A stretch of 64,000 nucleotides of DNA from Helicobacter sp. MIT 05-5294 (lineage in GTDB: Bacteria; Campylobacterota; Campylobacteria; Campylobacterales; Helicobacteraceae), in assembly GCF_000765675.1 (NCBI RefSeq), contig NZ_JRPA02000001.1, positions 1 to 64,000 of the forward strand, read 5' to 3'. The notes beneath the pieces were generated by a model, which made no database searches, had not been told where the DNA came from, and saw nothing but the letters and a program-made list of their open reading frames with translations. A program made the position numbers and the translations under genes. Shown in pieces: positions 9,431 through 18,373 of the stretch. Within the stretch, counting starts at the first letter, position 1, and every line of letters begins with the position of its first letter.

Positions 9431-11560
9431 TTATCCAACCAAATTTACAAAAGGTAGAATCGTAGGGTATCGTTTGGTTTTTCTAAACATTAGCTTTCTA
9501 AGCGAGTTTCTTATCTCGTTTTCCATAGCTTTTTGGCTGTTATACAATTCTTTTTTACAAGTTTTGACAAACAGAGTGAAAAACTCCTCAATCTCTTTAT
9601 TAAAACTCATCGTGTCTTTGTTGGCAACAATCCCCATACTTTGGATACGCGGTTTAGAAGTCAATGTGTTTTTTGACTTACTAAGTTCTATATGCACGAC
9701 AAGGATTCCGTTTTCTGCGAGATTTTGTCTATCCAAAATCACATCATTAGCGATTGTGGAATTGACTTGATTATCAATGTAGGTTTTGCCTGTTTTCACA
9801 CTGCGCACTTTGCGTAAGTAGTTGTGCGCAATCTCCATTTGGTCGCCATCTTCCATAAGATAGATATTACGCTCCTCTACGCCACAGCTAATTGCGGTCT
9901 CTTTGTGCTTTAAGATGTGGTTGTATTCTCCATGCACAGGCAAAAAGAATTTTGGCTTCACAAGGCGCAACATTAGCTTTTGTTCCTCTTGGGCTGCGTG
10001 TCCGCTCGTATGAATCTCGCTAAAGTCTTGGTAATAAACTTTCGCACCTGCTTTGTTAAGGAAGTTTAGGATATTAGACACAGAGCCTTCGTTGCCCGGA
10101 ATCGCTTTAGCAGAGAGGATAATCGTATCGCTTGGCTTGATTTTGATATGGCGGTGTTCGTCTGTCGCCATACGATAGAGTGCGCTCATTGTCTCGCCTT
10201 GACTTCCTGTGGTTACGATTAGCACTTCTTCATCAGCGTATTTTGCGACTTCGTGGGCTTCAATGAAGATGTTTTGGGGCAAATCAATATAGCCCAAAGT
10301 CCTCGCAATTTCTAGGTTTTTTTCCATAGAACGCCCGATAACTGCGACTTTACGCCCATATTTAAGCCCGTGATTGATGGCTTGATAAACGCGGTGGATA
10401 TTGGAGCTAAAAGTGCTCATAATCACACGCCCTTTAGCGCGAGAAAAAAGTAAATCAAATGCCGGTCCTACACTTGCTTCGCTTGGAGTGTAGCCACTTT
10501 TGTGCGAGTTGGTGGAATCGCTAAGGAGCAACAAAACGCCTTGCTCACCATAATGCGCAATTCGGTTTAAGTCTGTGGGATAGCCATCTATTGGCGTGTG
10601 GTCAATCTTAAAATCCCCGGTGTGGAAAATCAATCCCGCTTCTGTTTTAATCGCTAGTGCGCTAGAATCCACGATAGAATGTGTGATATGTATCCATTCA
10701 ATTTCAAATTCCCCGATTTGAATGGGTTTGCGCTTCTCTACCGCGCGGAAAAGGGAGCGGAATTTTTTAAGCCCGTGTTCGTCAAACTTTGAGCCAATCA
10801 ATCCTAAAGGCAAAGGTGTGCCATAGATTGGGAATTGGTATTTTTTAAATAAATAAGGCATTGCGCCGATATGGTCTTCGTGCGCGTGTGTGATGAGGAT
10901 TCCGGCGATTTTGTCTTTGATGACTTCAAGATAGCTAAAGTCTGGCACTAAAATATCCACGCCGTGCATACTATCATCAGGGAAGCTCATTCCCGCATCA
11001 ATAATAATCGCGCTATTTTGCGTTTCAATAATCGTCATATTTCCGCCAATTTCTCCTAAGCCTCCCAAAGGAGTAATGCGCACCTTGCCATTGGGATTGA
11101 CTTCCACTTGCGAATGCAAAGTTAGTGCGTTTTCATGCACTTTTGCGTTGAGTTTTACGGCTTTGCGCAATTCCAAATTAGACGCATTGACTTCTTTGTT
11201 TCCATAGTTTTTATCAAATTTATTGTGGTTGCTTCTAGCGTTTCCTCTTGGATTCTCCCTTGTTTCGCCATTTGGTTTATTTTGGGGATTTTCTTGTTTT
11301 TTGAATCTTGGATTATGTGTTTTGCGATTCTGTGGTTTTTGGGCATTTCTTGGTTTGTCTGCCCCATTGTTTTCGCTAGTTTCTTTAGGCTGACGCGGTC
11401 TAAAATGGCGTCTATTAGGTTCGCGATTCTCTCTTTTTTCTCCCCTTGCTTGGGATTCGTTGCTTCTTTCTGAAGCCCCCTCTGCGCTTTTGGCTGTGGG
11501 ATTTGCTACGCGCTTTTGGCTCGTTGGGTTTTGGTTTTCATTGATTTCTTTTTTTTCCAT
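9431..11560 (-). CDS. rnj: Ribonuclease J
   Basis: RNase J is the 5'-3' exonuclease/endonuclease that drives mRNA decay in Helicobacter, which lacks RNase E. The 709-residue protein has an N-terminal extension of about 150 residues rich in Asn, Arg, Lys, Glu and Pro, predicted disordered, as in H. pylori RNase J. Then follow the metallo-beta-lactamase fold (metal-binding HAHEDHIG at about residue 224, HTGDF near 315), the beta-CASP domain and the C-terminal domain. Codons 2-4 contain a run of eight A (minus strand, 11556-11549), a possible slippage site. It starts 15 bases after rsmA, so the two are one unit. Confidence 0.96.
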   Translation of the reverse strand: MEKKEINENQNPTSQKRVANPTAKSAEGASERSNESQARGEKRENREPNRRHFRPRQPKETSENNGADKPRNAQKPQNRKTHNPRFKKQENPQNKPNGETRENPRGNARSNHNKFDKNYGNKEVNASNLELRKAVKLNAKVHENALTLHSQVEVNPNGKVRITPLGGLGEIGGNMTIIETQNSAIIIDAGMSFPDDSMHGVDILVPDFSYLEVIKDKIAGILITHAHEDHIGAMPYLFKKYQFPIYGTPLPLGLIGSKFDEHGLKKFRSLFRAVEKRKPIQIGEFEIEWIHITHSIVDSSALAIKTEAGLIFHTGDFKIDHTPIDGYPTDLNRIAHYGEQGVLLLLSDSTNSHKSGYTPSEASVGPAFDLLFSRAKGRVIMSTFSSNIHRVYQAINHGLKYGRKVAVIGRSMEKNLEIARTLGYIDLPQNIFIEAHEVAKYADEEVLIVTTGSQGETMSALYRMATDEHRHIKIKPSDTIILSAKAIPGNEGSVSNILNFLNKAGAKVYYQDFSEIHTSGHAAQEEQKLMLRLVKPKFFLPVHGEYNHILKHKETAISCGVEERNIYLMEDGDQMEIAHNYLRKVRSVKTGKTYIDNQVNSTIANDVILDRQNLAENGILVVHIELSKSKNTLTSKPRIQSMGIVANKDTMSFNKEIEEFFTLFVKTCKKELYNSQKAMENEIRNSLRKLMFRKTKRYPTILPFVNLVG

Positions 11561-11575
11561 AAGAATTTCCGCCTT

Positions 11576-12415
11576 TTATAAAATTTTCAAAAGTCGGTGA
11601 TAATTAGTCGTATCAATCTCATGAGGTCGTTTAGTTGGAGACATTTCCAACAATGCTAAGGCGTTTTGCGCCCTTTCTTTGCCATAGACTTTGCTTAAAT
11701 TGTTTAAAATCGTCTTTCTTGGCGCACTAAACGCAGCCTTTAGCAACTCCTCCAAAGCGTCCCAATCTATGGTTGTTTGGGAGGAGGCAACAGATTTTTC
11801 TAGCAAAAATACGGCGGAAGTTACTTTAGGTGGTGGGATAAATGCGCTTGGAGGCACACAAAAGAGCAGTTTTGCCTCTCCGACGCTTTGCGCCAACACA
11901 CTTAAAGCACTAAAATCACTTTGTCCGCATTGCGCACAAAATTTGAGTGCCACTTCCTTTTGCGTCATCACGACGCAACCAAGAGCTAGAGGGTCTTTAA
12001 TGGCTTTGATTACCAATAAAGTCGCAATATAATAAGGCAAATTAGACACAAGAAAATAAGGCTTTTCTCGCAGACTAATGCCTTCCCACCTCTCTAGCAC
12101 ATCTCCTATTTCAAGATTTAATTGCCCACAATCTAGTGCGGTCTTGAAATGCTTTTGCAAATAAGGAATCAAATCCTTATCAACCTCATAAGTAGTGATA
12201 TTCCCTAAGCTTAGTAGCTTATTTGTTAGATCACCTAAGCCAGTCCCAATCTCTACGAGTTCTACTTCTTTGTCTCTTTTGGGAATGGATTGGATAATCC
12301 TCTCTAGCACACTTTCGTCGCTTAAGAAATTCTGCCCGAAGTGTTTTTTGGCTAGATTCTGCTTTTGTTCTACTTTAATTTTGCGCCCCGAAAATAAAAT
12401 GCCAAATTGTAACAC
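11576..12415 (-). CDS. rsmA: 16S rRNA dimethyladenosine transferase (KsgA/RsmA)
   Basis: A SAM-dependent enzyme that dimethylates two adjacent adenines near the 3' end of 16S rRNA during small-subunit assembly. Seen in 279 residues: the entry motif KKHFGQNFLSDESVLERI, the SAM-binding VEIGTGLGDLTN near residue 54, and the catalytic NLPY box (VSNLPYYIATLL, about 124-135). The start is uncertain. The only in-frame start codon before the conserved region is GTG at 12415, but it overlaps a TACAAT that looks like a -10 box (12411-12406), so initiation may be at an unusual codon further in. It is co-transcribed with rnj. Confidence 0.93.
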   Translation of the reverse strand: MLQFGILFSGRKIKVEQKQNLAKKHFGQNFLSDESVLERIIQSIPKRDKEVELVEIGTGLGDLTNKLLSLGNITTYEVDKDLIPYLQKHFKTALDCGQLNLEIGDVLERWEGISLREKPYFLVSNLPYYIATLLVIKAIKDPLALGCVVMTQKEVALKFCAQCGQSDFSALSVLAQSVGEAKLLFCVPPSAFIPPPKVTSAVFLLEKSVASSQTTIDWDALEELLKAAFSAPRKTILNNLSKVYGKERAQNALALLEMSPTKRPHEIDTTNYHRLLKIL

Positions 12416-12642
12416 AATTTGAAATTTTTTTCAGTATTTTTTAGTGATATTGCGAGATTTTCAAAAAGTATATGCAAGATTGTCGCAGAATCCTTTTATG
12501 CAAAGCCATAAACCAACACAAACGCGCTAACATTTTAACGACAAATAAAATCCCACAACCCCATTAAGAAGATTTGCGATTCCACAAAAGCGCAAGAGTG
12601 AAGCAATAAAATCACAAAACAATGTTTTAAATTTTTGTTGTT

Positions 12643-13317
12643 CTAATCGCATTTTTTGATGATTCCGCTTTCTAAAATGCAAATCCCGACGCTTTTTCCG
12701 CTACTGCCTCGCAACTCCAAACGCACCGCCCCATTTGGCAAACTCACTTGTTCGTAGGGTTTCTTGCAGCGCAAAAATCCCGATTCGTCAAACATAATCC
12801 TGCCACCCTCGCTTTCTCCGCAGCCCCCGCTCATTTTAACTTCTTGGATTCCATAGCGTTTGGCTATTGCCAAATCTCCCGCACGTAAGGCATTGGCAAA
12901 TTTGGAGTTGTCGTAGTTGTAGCTGTTGAGGTATTTGTTATCCAAAGGGTCGCGCGCAATTTCGTGCGCATCGCGTGGGCGGTCGTCAAAGTGCTTTGTG
13001 CTAACCGCACGCGCGGAATCGCTAAAAATATAATACGCATAGCCGACATCTTGGAGTTTGGAAAATTGTAATCTCCAAAGCGATTCGCTCCATCTTTCGC
13101 GTTCAGACTTGCAATGATCGCTTTGACAAAATGCTCCTTGCGTGATTTGTTTGACGCTATTTAAGCTTAAAAAGCGTGTGTAGTTTAAATGCGCGATAAT
13201 TTGCTCTTGTGCTAAATGGAGTTTGGAATCAGGAAACCAAACAAAACCAAGTGTTGCTAATGCGCTAAGGATTCCAAGCGTGAGCAAAACTTCTAGCAGA
13301 CTAAAAGCGCGTTGCAT
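12643..13317 (-). CDS. Prepilin-type (pseudopilin) protein
   Basis: A 224-residue protein that begins MQRAFSLLEVLLTLGILSALATLGF, a class III signal with the essential Glu at mature position 5 and a hydrophobic assembly helix. Residue -1 is Ala rather than the usual Gly, which some prepilin peptidases accept. The remainder is a soluble domain with Cys residues, including a KSVGICIL ... IIKKCD terminus. Pseudopilins belong to type II secretion or DNA-uptake machines, but no ATPase, secretin or peptidase gene is nearby. The ATG overlaps the stop of the upstream membrane protein gene (TAATG), so the two are translationally coupled. Confidence 0.8.
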   Translation of the reverse strand: MQRAFSLLEVLLTLGILSALATLGFVWFPDSKLHLAQEQIIAHLNYTRFLSLNSVKQITQGAFCQSDHCKSERERWSESLWRLQFSKLQDVGYAYYIFSDSARAVSTKHFDDRPRDAHEIARDPLDNKYLNSYNYDNSKFANALRAGDLAIAKRYGIQEVKMSGGCGESEGGRIMFDESGFLRCKKPYEQVSLPNGAVRLELRGSSGKSVGICILESGIIKKCD

Positions 13318-14510
13318 TAATGGAGTTTAGAATCTTGGAGATAAAACGCCATAATGGGTTTGTCGTAATAAAGAATAGGAATCTTTGAGGCGTTTGGAAG
13401 TGGATTACTTGTAAGCAAAGGAGTGCCTTTAGAGATTCCATAGAATCTTAAACGCTCTTGTAGTCTTTCTGTGGTTTGCACCTTATCAATCCCTTTAGCT
13501 TTGAGAGAAAGGGCGAGTTCTTTGGCGATAAAATGCCGAAAGGCAAAATGCTCGTTTGCTTGAGGAAAGAGAACAAAAAGGGGCTTGGATAAAAACAAGA
13601 TTCCATTACAGCTTAGCAAAATCAAAAAGGTCGCTAAAAATGGAATCGTATAACGCGCCCTAAATTGAGGCAAACGCACACGAAGCCCGGAAAAATAGAG
13701 ATTCACCATTAAAGGAAGTGCCAAGATTAGCAAAGGAGCGAAAGATTCCGTCTGCACGCGTTGGCGCATAGAAAGTAGCCAAATAAAGCCAAGAGTTGTG
13801 CTTGTGATATACCACGCTAGAGGCTTTTTGTTTGTGTTGAAATAACGATAAAGCGTATAGAGAAAATACAAAAACAAAAGCGGAGAAAAAATCAACAGCA
13901 AATGCCCATTGCTATCCAAAAAATAACCGCTTGGGTGTCCGCCAACTTCTAGCCCAAAGCAATACATATTTAGCGCAAAAAGCCCCAAAGATACGAGGAT
14001 AAGAAATGTTTGTTTGCGCTCCATTCCATAAAAAATCAAGGCGACAAATACGAGCGCGAAACTTTCATCTGCAAATGCCATAACCAAAAGAAGGAGATAA
14101 GGAATCTTGCTGCGTTTTTGCACCCAAATGCACAAAATAAGGCTTAGCGCAATCACGATTCCACTATTTGAAACAAGAAGTGCGGCGGCATTAACACCCG
14201 GAATTAGGAGAAACAAAAAGGCGCACATTAGCGCATCACTAGGACGCTTTAAAAAGCCTTGCGCGAAAAAAAACATCAAAAACGCATTTAAAAGGTGCAA
14301 GAGCAAAAAAGGCACACGTAATCCCCAATCGTTTTGCCCGAAGATTTGTGTGCTAAAATATCCTGCAAACCCGCCAAAACTGCGCGGGTTGAAAAACTCC
14401 TTTGCCTCATTATAGCTAATGCTAAGTGTGTTGAGCAAATAAGATAACGCGCCCAAACTTAGGCAAAGAAGCAAACAAAGCCAAAGCAGGTTGCGCGTTT
14501 GTGGTTTCAT
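13317..14510 (-). CDS. GT39/ArnT-like polytopic membrane protein
   Basis: A 397-residue protein with about ten membrane helices. The first external loop (SYNEAKEFFNPRSFGGFAGY) and the stretch DWGLRVPFLLLHLLNAFLMF match the layout of GT-C glycosyltransferases of the PMT/ArnT group, which move sugars from lipid carriers on the periplasmic face. Acidic residue E35 in that loop could be the catalytic position, though a clear DE pair is absent. The C-terminal soluble part (about 315-397) is short. It overlaps the pseudopilin gene by 1 base and lies 11 bases after ilvA. The transfer target is unknown. Confidence 0.75.
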   Translation of the reverse strand: MKPQTRNLLWLCLLLCLSLGALSYLLNTLSISYNEAKEFFNPRSFGGFAGYFSTQIFGQNDWGLRVPFLLLHLLNAFLMFFFAQGFLKRPSDALMCAFLFLLIPGVNAAALLVSNSGIVIALSLILCIWVQKRSKIPYLLLLVMAFADESFALVFVALIFYGMERKQTFLILVSLGLFALNMYCFGLEVGGHPSGYFLDSNGHLLLIFSPLLFLYFLYTLYRYFNTNKKPLAWYITSTTLGFIWLLSMRQRVQTESFAPLLILALPLMVNLYFSGLRVRLPQFRARYTIPFLATFLILLSCNGILFLSKPLFVLFPQANEHFAFRHFIAKELALSLKAKGIDKVQTTERLQERLRFYGISKGTPLLTSNPLPNASKIPILYYDKPIMAFYLQDSKLH

Positions 14511-14521
14511 TTTGGGATTCC

Positions 14522-15724
14522 TTAAAGTTCTGCGAAAACATAACCTTGTTTTTGTAGTTGCGAACGAATCGCATTTTGGTGTTCTTTGCCTTTGGTTTCT
14601 AGCACCATTGTGATATTGGTATCGCCAAACGCGGCAGAAGTGCGGTCAAAGTCTATTTTGACGATATTTGCACCACCAGAAGAGAGCAAATCACTAAGCT
14701 TTTGTAGGCTTCCGGGTTTGTCAATGAGTGTTACGCAGATTCGCATTTTGCGGTGGGAGCGCACCAAGCCTTTTTCAATGATATTGCCAAGCATCGTTAC
14801 ATCAATATTTCCTCCACTAAGCACCAATCCTAAAGATTCGTTTTCTCCAATGGCAAATTTGTGATGCAAAACCGCCGCGACAACACTTGCCCCTGCGCCC
14901 TCCACAACTAATTTTTGGTTCTCCAACAAATACAAAACCGCGTTGGCAATCTCTTCATCATCTACCATAACAACTTCATCAACGGATTCCAAAATATATT
15001 CAAAATTCTTAGGATTCACATCACGCACTGCAATGCCATCAGCGATTGTGCGGACAGATTGTGTGCTTTGAATCTCTTTTTTGTGGTAGGAGTGATACAT
15101 ACCCGGCGCACCCTCTGCGACAACGCCGATGATTCGCACTTGGGGCAACATTTGTTTGTAAGCTGCTGCGATTCCAGAAATCAGCCCACCCCCGCCAATA
15201 GGCACGACAATCGTCGTAAGATGGCTTTGGTCTTCAATCATCTCTAAAGCCACTGTGCCTTGCCCTGCGATGACTTCTTCATCTGCGAAAGGGTGGATAA
15301 ATTGTAAATTATGAGTTTTAGCGTATTCTAAAGCATAGGAATAAGCCTCATCGTAGTTGTTGCCCTTTAAAATCGCTTCTGCGCCGAGTTCTTTGACTCC
15401 CATAACTTTAAGCAAAGGCGTTGCTTCAGGCATTACAATCACGCCTTTGATTCCATAATGCTTTGCGCTGTATGCGACGCCTTGCGCGTGGTTTCCAGCA
15501 CTTGAAGCAATCACTCCACAAGCGCGTTCATCGGGATTAAGTGAGGAGATTTTATTGAACGCCCCGCGCAATTTAAACGAACCTGTGTTTTGTAGGTTTT
15601 CTTGTTTGACATAGACTTTTGCTCCGCTAATTTGGCTAAGTTTGGGGGCAAATGCTAATTTTGTGTGTTGCACAATCCCCTCCAATCGCGCTTTGGCGTC
15701 CATAATTTTAGAGAGTGGAATCAT
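14522..15724 (-). CDS. ilvA: Threonine ammonia-lyase (threonine deaminase)
   Basis: A PLP enzyme that converts threonine to 2-oxobutanoate and ammonia, the first step of isoleucine synthesis, or acts catabolically on Thr/Ser. In 400 residues: the PLP-lysine motif GSFKLRGAFNK (about 47-57), the phosphate-cradle GGGGLISG near residue 175, and a C-terminal ACT-like regulatory domain (RICVTLIDKPGSLQKL onward). The single ACT domain and short length fit the Campylobacterota form. From memory, H. pylori lacks this gene. It overlaps the 3' end of the upstream CoA-binding gene by 17 bases. Confidence 0.94.
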   Translation of the reverse strand: MIPLSKIMDAKARLEGIVQHTKLAFAPKLSQISGAKVYVKQENLQNTGSFKLRGAFNKISSLNPDERACGVIASSAGNHAQGVAYSAKHYGIKGVIVMPEATPLLKVMGVKELGAEAILKGNNYDEAYSYALEYAKTHNLQFIHPFADEEVIAGQGTVALEMIEDQSHLTTIVVPIGGGGLISGIAAAYKQMLPQVRIIGVVAEGAPGMYHSYHKKEIQSTQSVRTIADGIAVRDVNPKNFEYILESVDEVVMVDDEEIANAVLYLLENQKLVVEGAGASVVAAVLHHKFAIGENESLGLVLSGGNIDVTMLGNIIEKGLVRSHRKMRICVTLIDKPGSLQKLSDLLSSGGANIVKIDFDRTSAAFGDTNITMVLETKGKEHQNAIRSQLQKQGYVFAEL

Positions 15725-16148
15725 TTAATAGCCTTTCATATTCAAGTTTGATACATAAATCTTCAACATACATTATATTGGCTTTGCGGATTGTTTGCTT
15801 TGCCTGTGCGCTTGTCAATCCTAACTGCACCCAAACGCATTTGGGTGGGTTTTTGAGTTGGAGAATTTCCTCTGCAATTTGAGGCAGAGCTTCGCTTTTG
15901 CGGAAAATATTTAAAATATCTATTTTTACTCCCGCTTTGCTTTGGGATTCAAAGGCAGCTTGTAGGGTTTGGTGGGCAATCTCTCCTAAAATTTCTCCGC
16001 CTTTGGGATAAATAGGGAGGATTTTATAGCCTTTAGACTGCAAAAATTGCGCGACTTTAAAGCTTGGTTTGTCGGGATTTGGAGAAAGCCCAACGATTGC
16101 GATGACTTTAGAATCTTGCAGGAGGTTTTTTAAGGTAGAATCTTGCAC
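15708..16148 (-). CDS. CoA-binding domain protein
   Basis: A 146-residue single-domain protein of the CoA-binding (Rossmann) family, with the hallmark IAVGLSP-type segment (AIVGLSPNPDKPSFKVAQFL, about 17-36) and KILPIYPKGGEILG. Family members bind CoA or a related nucleotide; no enzyme activity is established. The start is GTG at 16148, preceded by AAGGG with good spacing. It overlaps ilvA by 17 bases and shares its transcript. Confidence 0.9.
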   Translation of the reverse strand: MQDSTLKNLLQDSKVIAIVGLSPNPDKPSFKVAQFLQSKGYKILPIYPKGGEILGEIAHQTLQAAFESQSKAGVKIDILNIFRKSEALPQIAEEILQLKNPPKCVWVQLGLTSAQAKQTIRKANIMYVEDLCIKLEYERLLNDSTL

Positions 16149-16321
16149 TTTTGCCCTTTTGTTTTATTTTGGATTTGGGAATTTTAACAAACTTTTAGAG
16201 GATTTTACCATAAAGTTCCCTTGCTTTGTGGCGAGATTTTAAATGCGGAATCTAAAATCCCACTACCATTGTAAGCAACAAGCGTAAGTAAGACGCAACT
16301 CAAACTACTAACGCAATGTGC

Positions 16322-16355
16322 GCCACGAGATTCTAGCGAATCTCTCGCAATGACG
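16322..16355 (-). repeat. Dispersed palindromic repeat, half copy
   Basis: The reverse complement of this 34-base stretch is identical, base for base, to 24278-24311: CGTCATTGCGA, hairpin GAGATTC-GCTA-GAATCTC, then GTGGC. It lies in the 591-base gap between the CoA-binding gene and hisD (16149-16739), which otherwise holds a second copy and the hisD promoter. Confidence 0.75.
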
Positions 16356-16383
16356 ACTTGCTAATCCAAGATTCTACTATTTC

Positions 16384-16611
16384 TGTCATTGCGAGGCAAT
16401 GCTAAAGCAATCCACGCATGAAATCTCGCCCTAAAGGATTCTGCTTTATTATTTGGGATTCCGCGTTCAACCGCAATCCTAACCAAAGACTAATGCAAAA
16501 CTCACAGACAAGAAAAAAGCAACCTTGATTTTCTCTAAAACAAGTTTTAGGAAAATCTTTCCTTATTGCCTGTTTGTCTTGCATTAGTCTTTGCCTTTTC
16601 TCGCAATGACG
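16384..16611. repeat. Dispersed palindromic repeat, long copy
   Basis: TGTCATTGCGAG (16384-16395) and CTCGCAATGACG (16600-16611) form matching inverted ends with one mismatch. The interior is not recognisable beyond GGCAATGCTAAAGCAATCC next to the left end. A 72-codon reading frame inside it is composed of repeat sequence and is not called as a gene. Confidence 0.55.
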
Positions 16612-16714
16612 ACTTGCCAACCTACGATTCTACAATTGCGCAATTTCGCATTTAAAACAAGTGATTTGTTGGTGCGCATTTTGGCGCATTAATAAAAATT
16701 AAACATTAAAAAGT

Positions 16715-16720
16715 TACAAT
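16715..16720 (+). promoter_or_regulatory. -10 element of hisD operon promoter
   Basis: TACAAT lies 20 bases before the hisD ATG, with AAAGGAG (16728-16734) as the ribosome site. The leader is very short and shows no attenuator-like His-codon run. Confidence 0.5.
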
Positions 16721-16739
16721 ACAGCTTAAAGGAGCTAAA

Positions 16740-18059
16740 ATGATTGCTTTGCTAAGAGATAGCGATTTGGATTTTGAGACGAAATTTAAAGCCTTGCTTG
16801 AGCGTGGTGCAATGGATATTCAAAGCGTTGAAGAGCGCGTAAGAGAGTTATTAGAGGGCATTAAACAGCAAGGACAAAATGCGATTATAGAGCAAGTTGC
16901 GCGGTTTGATAATTGGAATCCTAAGAGTTTTGAGGATTTAAAAATCACCCAAGAACAAATGCAAAAAGCCTATGAAAGCTTGGATAAATCCTTGAAGGAT
17001 TCCTTGCAACTCGCTTATGAGCGCATTTATGCTTTTCATTCCAAACAAAAGCCTAAAACTTGGTTGGATTTTGAGGAAAACGGGAATATTCTAGGACAAA
17101 AAGTAACCCCTATGGATAGGGCAGGATTGTATATTCCCGGTGGCAAGGCGGCTTATCCAAGTTCTTTGCTGATGAATGCGATTCCAGCACTTGTTGCAGG
17201 AGTGAAAGAAATCGTGGTTTGCACCCCCACTCCACAAAACGAACCCAATTCTTTGTTGCTTGCGGCAATGCACTTGTGTGGCGTTAAAGAAGCTTATAAA
17301 ATTGGAGGTGCGAGTGCCATTGGCGCGTTGGCTTTTGGCGCGTTGGATTCTAAAGGCAATGGAATCGCTAAGGTTGATGTGATTACAGGTCCGGGAAATA
17401 TTTATGTCGCAACTGCGAAAAAGCTTGTATTTGGCGAAGTCAATATTGATATGATTGCAGGACCTAGTGAGATTGGAATCTTAAATGACGGAGAAGCAAA
17501 GGCAGATTATCTTGCGTGGGATTTGCTTTCTCAAGCTGAACACGATGAAATGGCAAGTTCTATTTTAATCACGACAAGCCAAAGCCTAGCATTAGAAGTT
17601 TCTCGCAAGATTGAAGAGTTTTTGGATACTTTAGAACGCAAAGAAATCACGGCAAAATCCATCAATGAACGCGGAGCAATTATTGTTACAAGCAGCCTTG
17701 AAAAAGGCATTGAATTGATGAATCAAATTGCGCCCGAACATTTGGAGTTATTAGTAAAGAATCCTTTAGAGATTCTGCCACACATTAGACACGCAGGGGC
17801 GATTTTCATCGGCGAAAACACGCCAGAACCCATTGGGGATTATATTGCAGGACCGAATCATACTTTGCCAACAGGCGGAAGCGCGAGGTTTTTCTCTCCA
17901 CTTTCCACAGAACATTTTATGAAAAAATCCTCTATCATTGCGTTTTCTAACAAAGGCATTTGGCAAATGGGCAAAGAATGCGGAATCCTAGCGCATACAG
18001 AGGGGCTAGATGCACACCAAAATGCCGTATTGGCACGATTAAATCATAAGGAACATTAA
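16740..18059 (+). CDS. hisD: Histidinol dehydrogenase
   Basis: Catalyses the last two steps of histidine synthesis, histidinol to histidine with two NAD. The 439-residue length is standard. Conserved stretches are GLYIPGGKAAYPSSLLMNAIPA (about 133-154), VDVITGPGNIYVATAKKLVFG, DMIAGPSEIG, the zinc/catalytic region LLSQAEHD, and the active-site pair APEHLELL with GPNHTLPTGGSARF. It is the first gene of a co-directional run with DUF2018, so a histidine gene heads a cluster that is otherwise unrelated; hisF is separate at 38.2 kb. Confidence 0.97.
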   Translation: MIALLRDSDLDFETKFKALLERGAMDIQSVEERVRELLEGIKQQGQNAIIEQVARFDNWNPKSFEDLKITQEQMQKAYESLDKSLKDSLQLAYERIYAFHSKQKPKTWLDFEENGNILGQKVTPMDRAGLYIPGGKAAYPSSLLMNAIPALVAGVKEIVVCTPTPQNEPNSLLLAAMHLCGVKEAYKIGGASAIGALAFGALDSKGNGIAKVDVITGPGNIYVATAKKLVFGEVNIDMIAGPSEIGILNDGEAKADYLAWDLLSQAEHDEMASSILITTSQSLALEVSRKIEEFLDTLERKEITAKSINERGAIIVTSSLEKGIELMNQIAPEHLELLVKNPLEILPHIRHAGAIFIGENTPEPIGDYIAGPNHTLPTGGSARFFSPLSTEHFMKKSSIIAFSNKGIWQMGKECGILAHTEGLDAHQNAVLARLNHKEH

Positions 18060-18326
18060 ATGGAACATATTTTAGAAGGCTTACCACAAGAAAAATGGAT
18101 TGATATTATCTTCAACGCTTCGCAAGGCTTAAGCGCAAAAGAACTTACGCGTTTGTTAGAGCGACAAGGAGCAATGGAGATTCTGCTTGAAAAGCGTTTG
18201 GGTGAAATGTGGGAAGAAGAATTAAACTATCTCATTCATAGCGAAGAATCTTCAGAGGAGATTCACCATAGAGTGCAAAATATCGCGATTGAATCTATGG
18301 GCAATATTCTAACGCAAAACGAATAA
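18060..18326 (+). CDS. DUF2018 family protein (HP0242-like)
   Basis: An 88-residue all-helical protein matching the family of H. pylori HP0242, whose dimer is topologically knotted. Matching parts recalled from HP0242 are KWxDIIFxAS, LSxKELxRLLE and the C-terminal SMxNIL-x-NE, here KWIDIIFNAS, LSAKELTRLLE and SMGNILTQNE. Cellular role is unknown. The gene begins immediately after the hisD stop. As in H. pylori it precedes the small exported protein, polyprenyl synthase, hemA, proS and hemC. Confidence 0.88.
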   Translation: MEHILEGLPQEKWIDIIFNASQGLSAKELTRLLERQGAMEILLEKRLGEMWEEELNYLIHSEESSEEIHHRVQNIAIESMGNILTQNE

Positions 18327-18373
18327 ATGCGCTTGAATTTGGGCGTTAAGAATCTAAATAAATGGAATCTTAA

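Noticed and set aside
9309-9770. 153-codon plus-strand frame
   Set aside because: Starts in a repeat and continues antisense through the end of rnj.
16402-16620. 72-codon reading frame on the minus strand
   Set aside because: It lies inside repeat DNA and its residues (RHCEKRQR and so on) come from the CAATGACG-type ends; no ribosome site.
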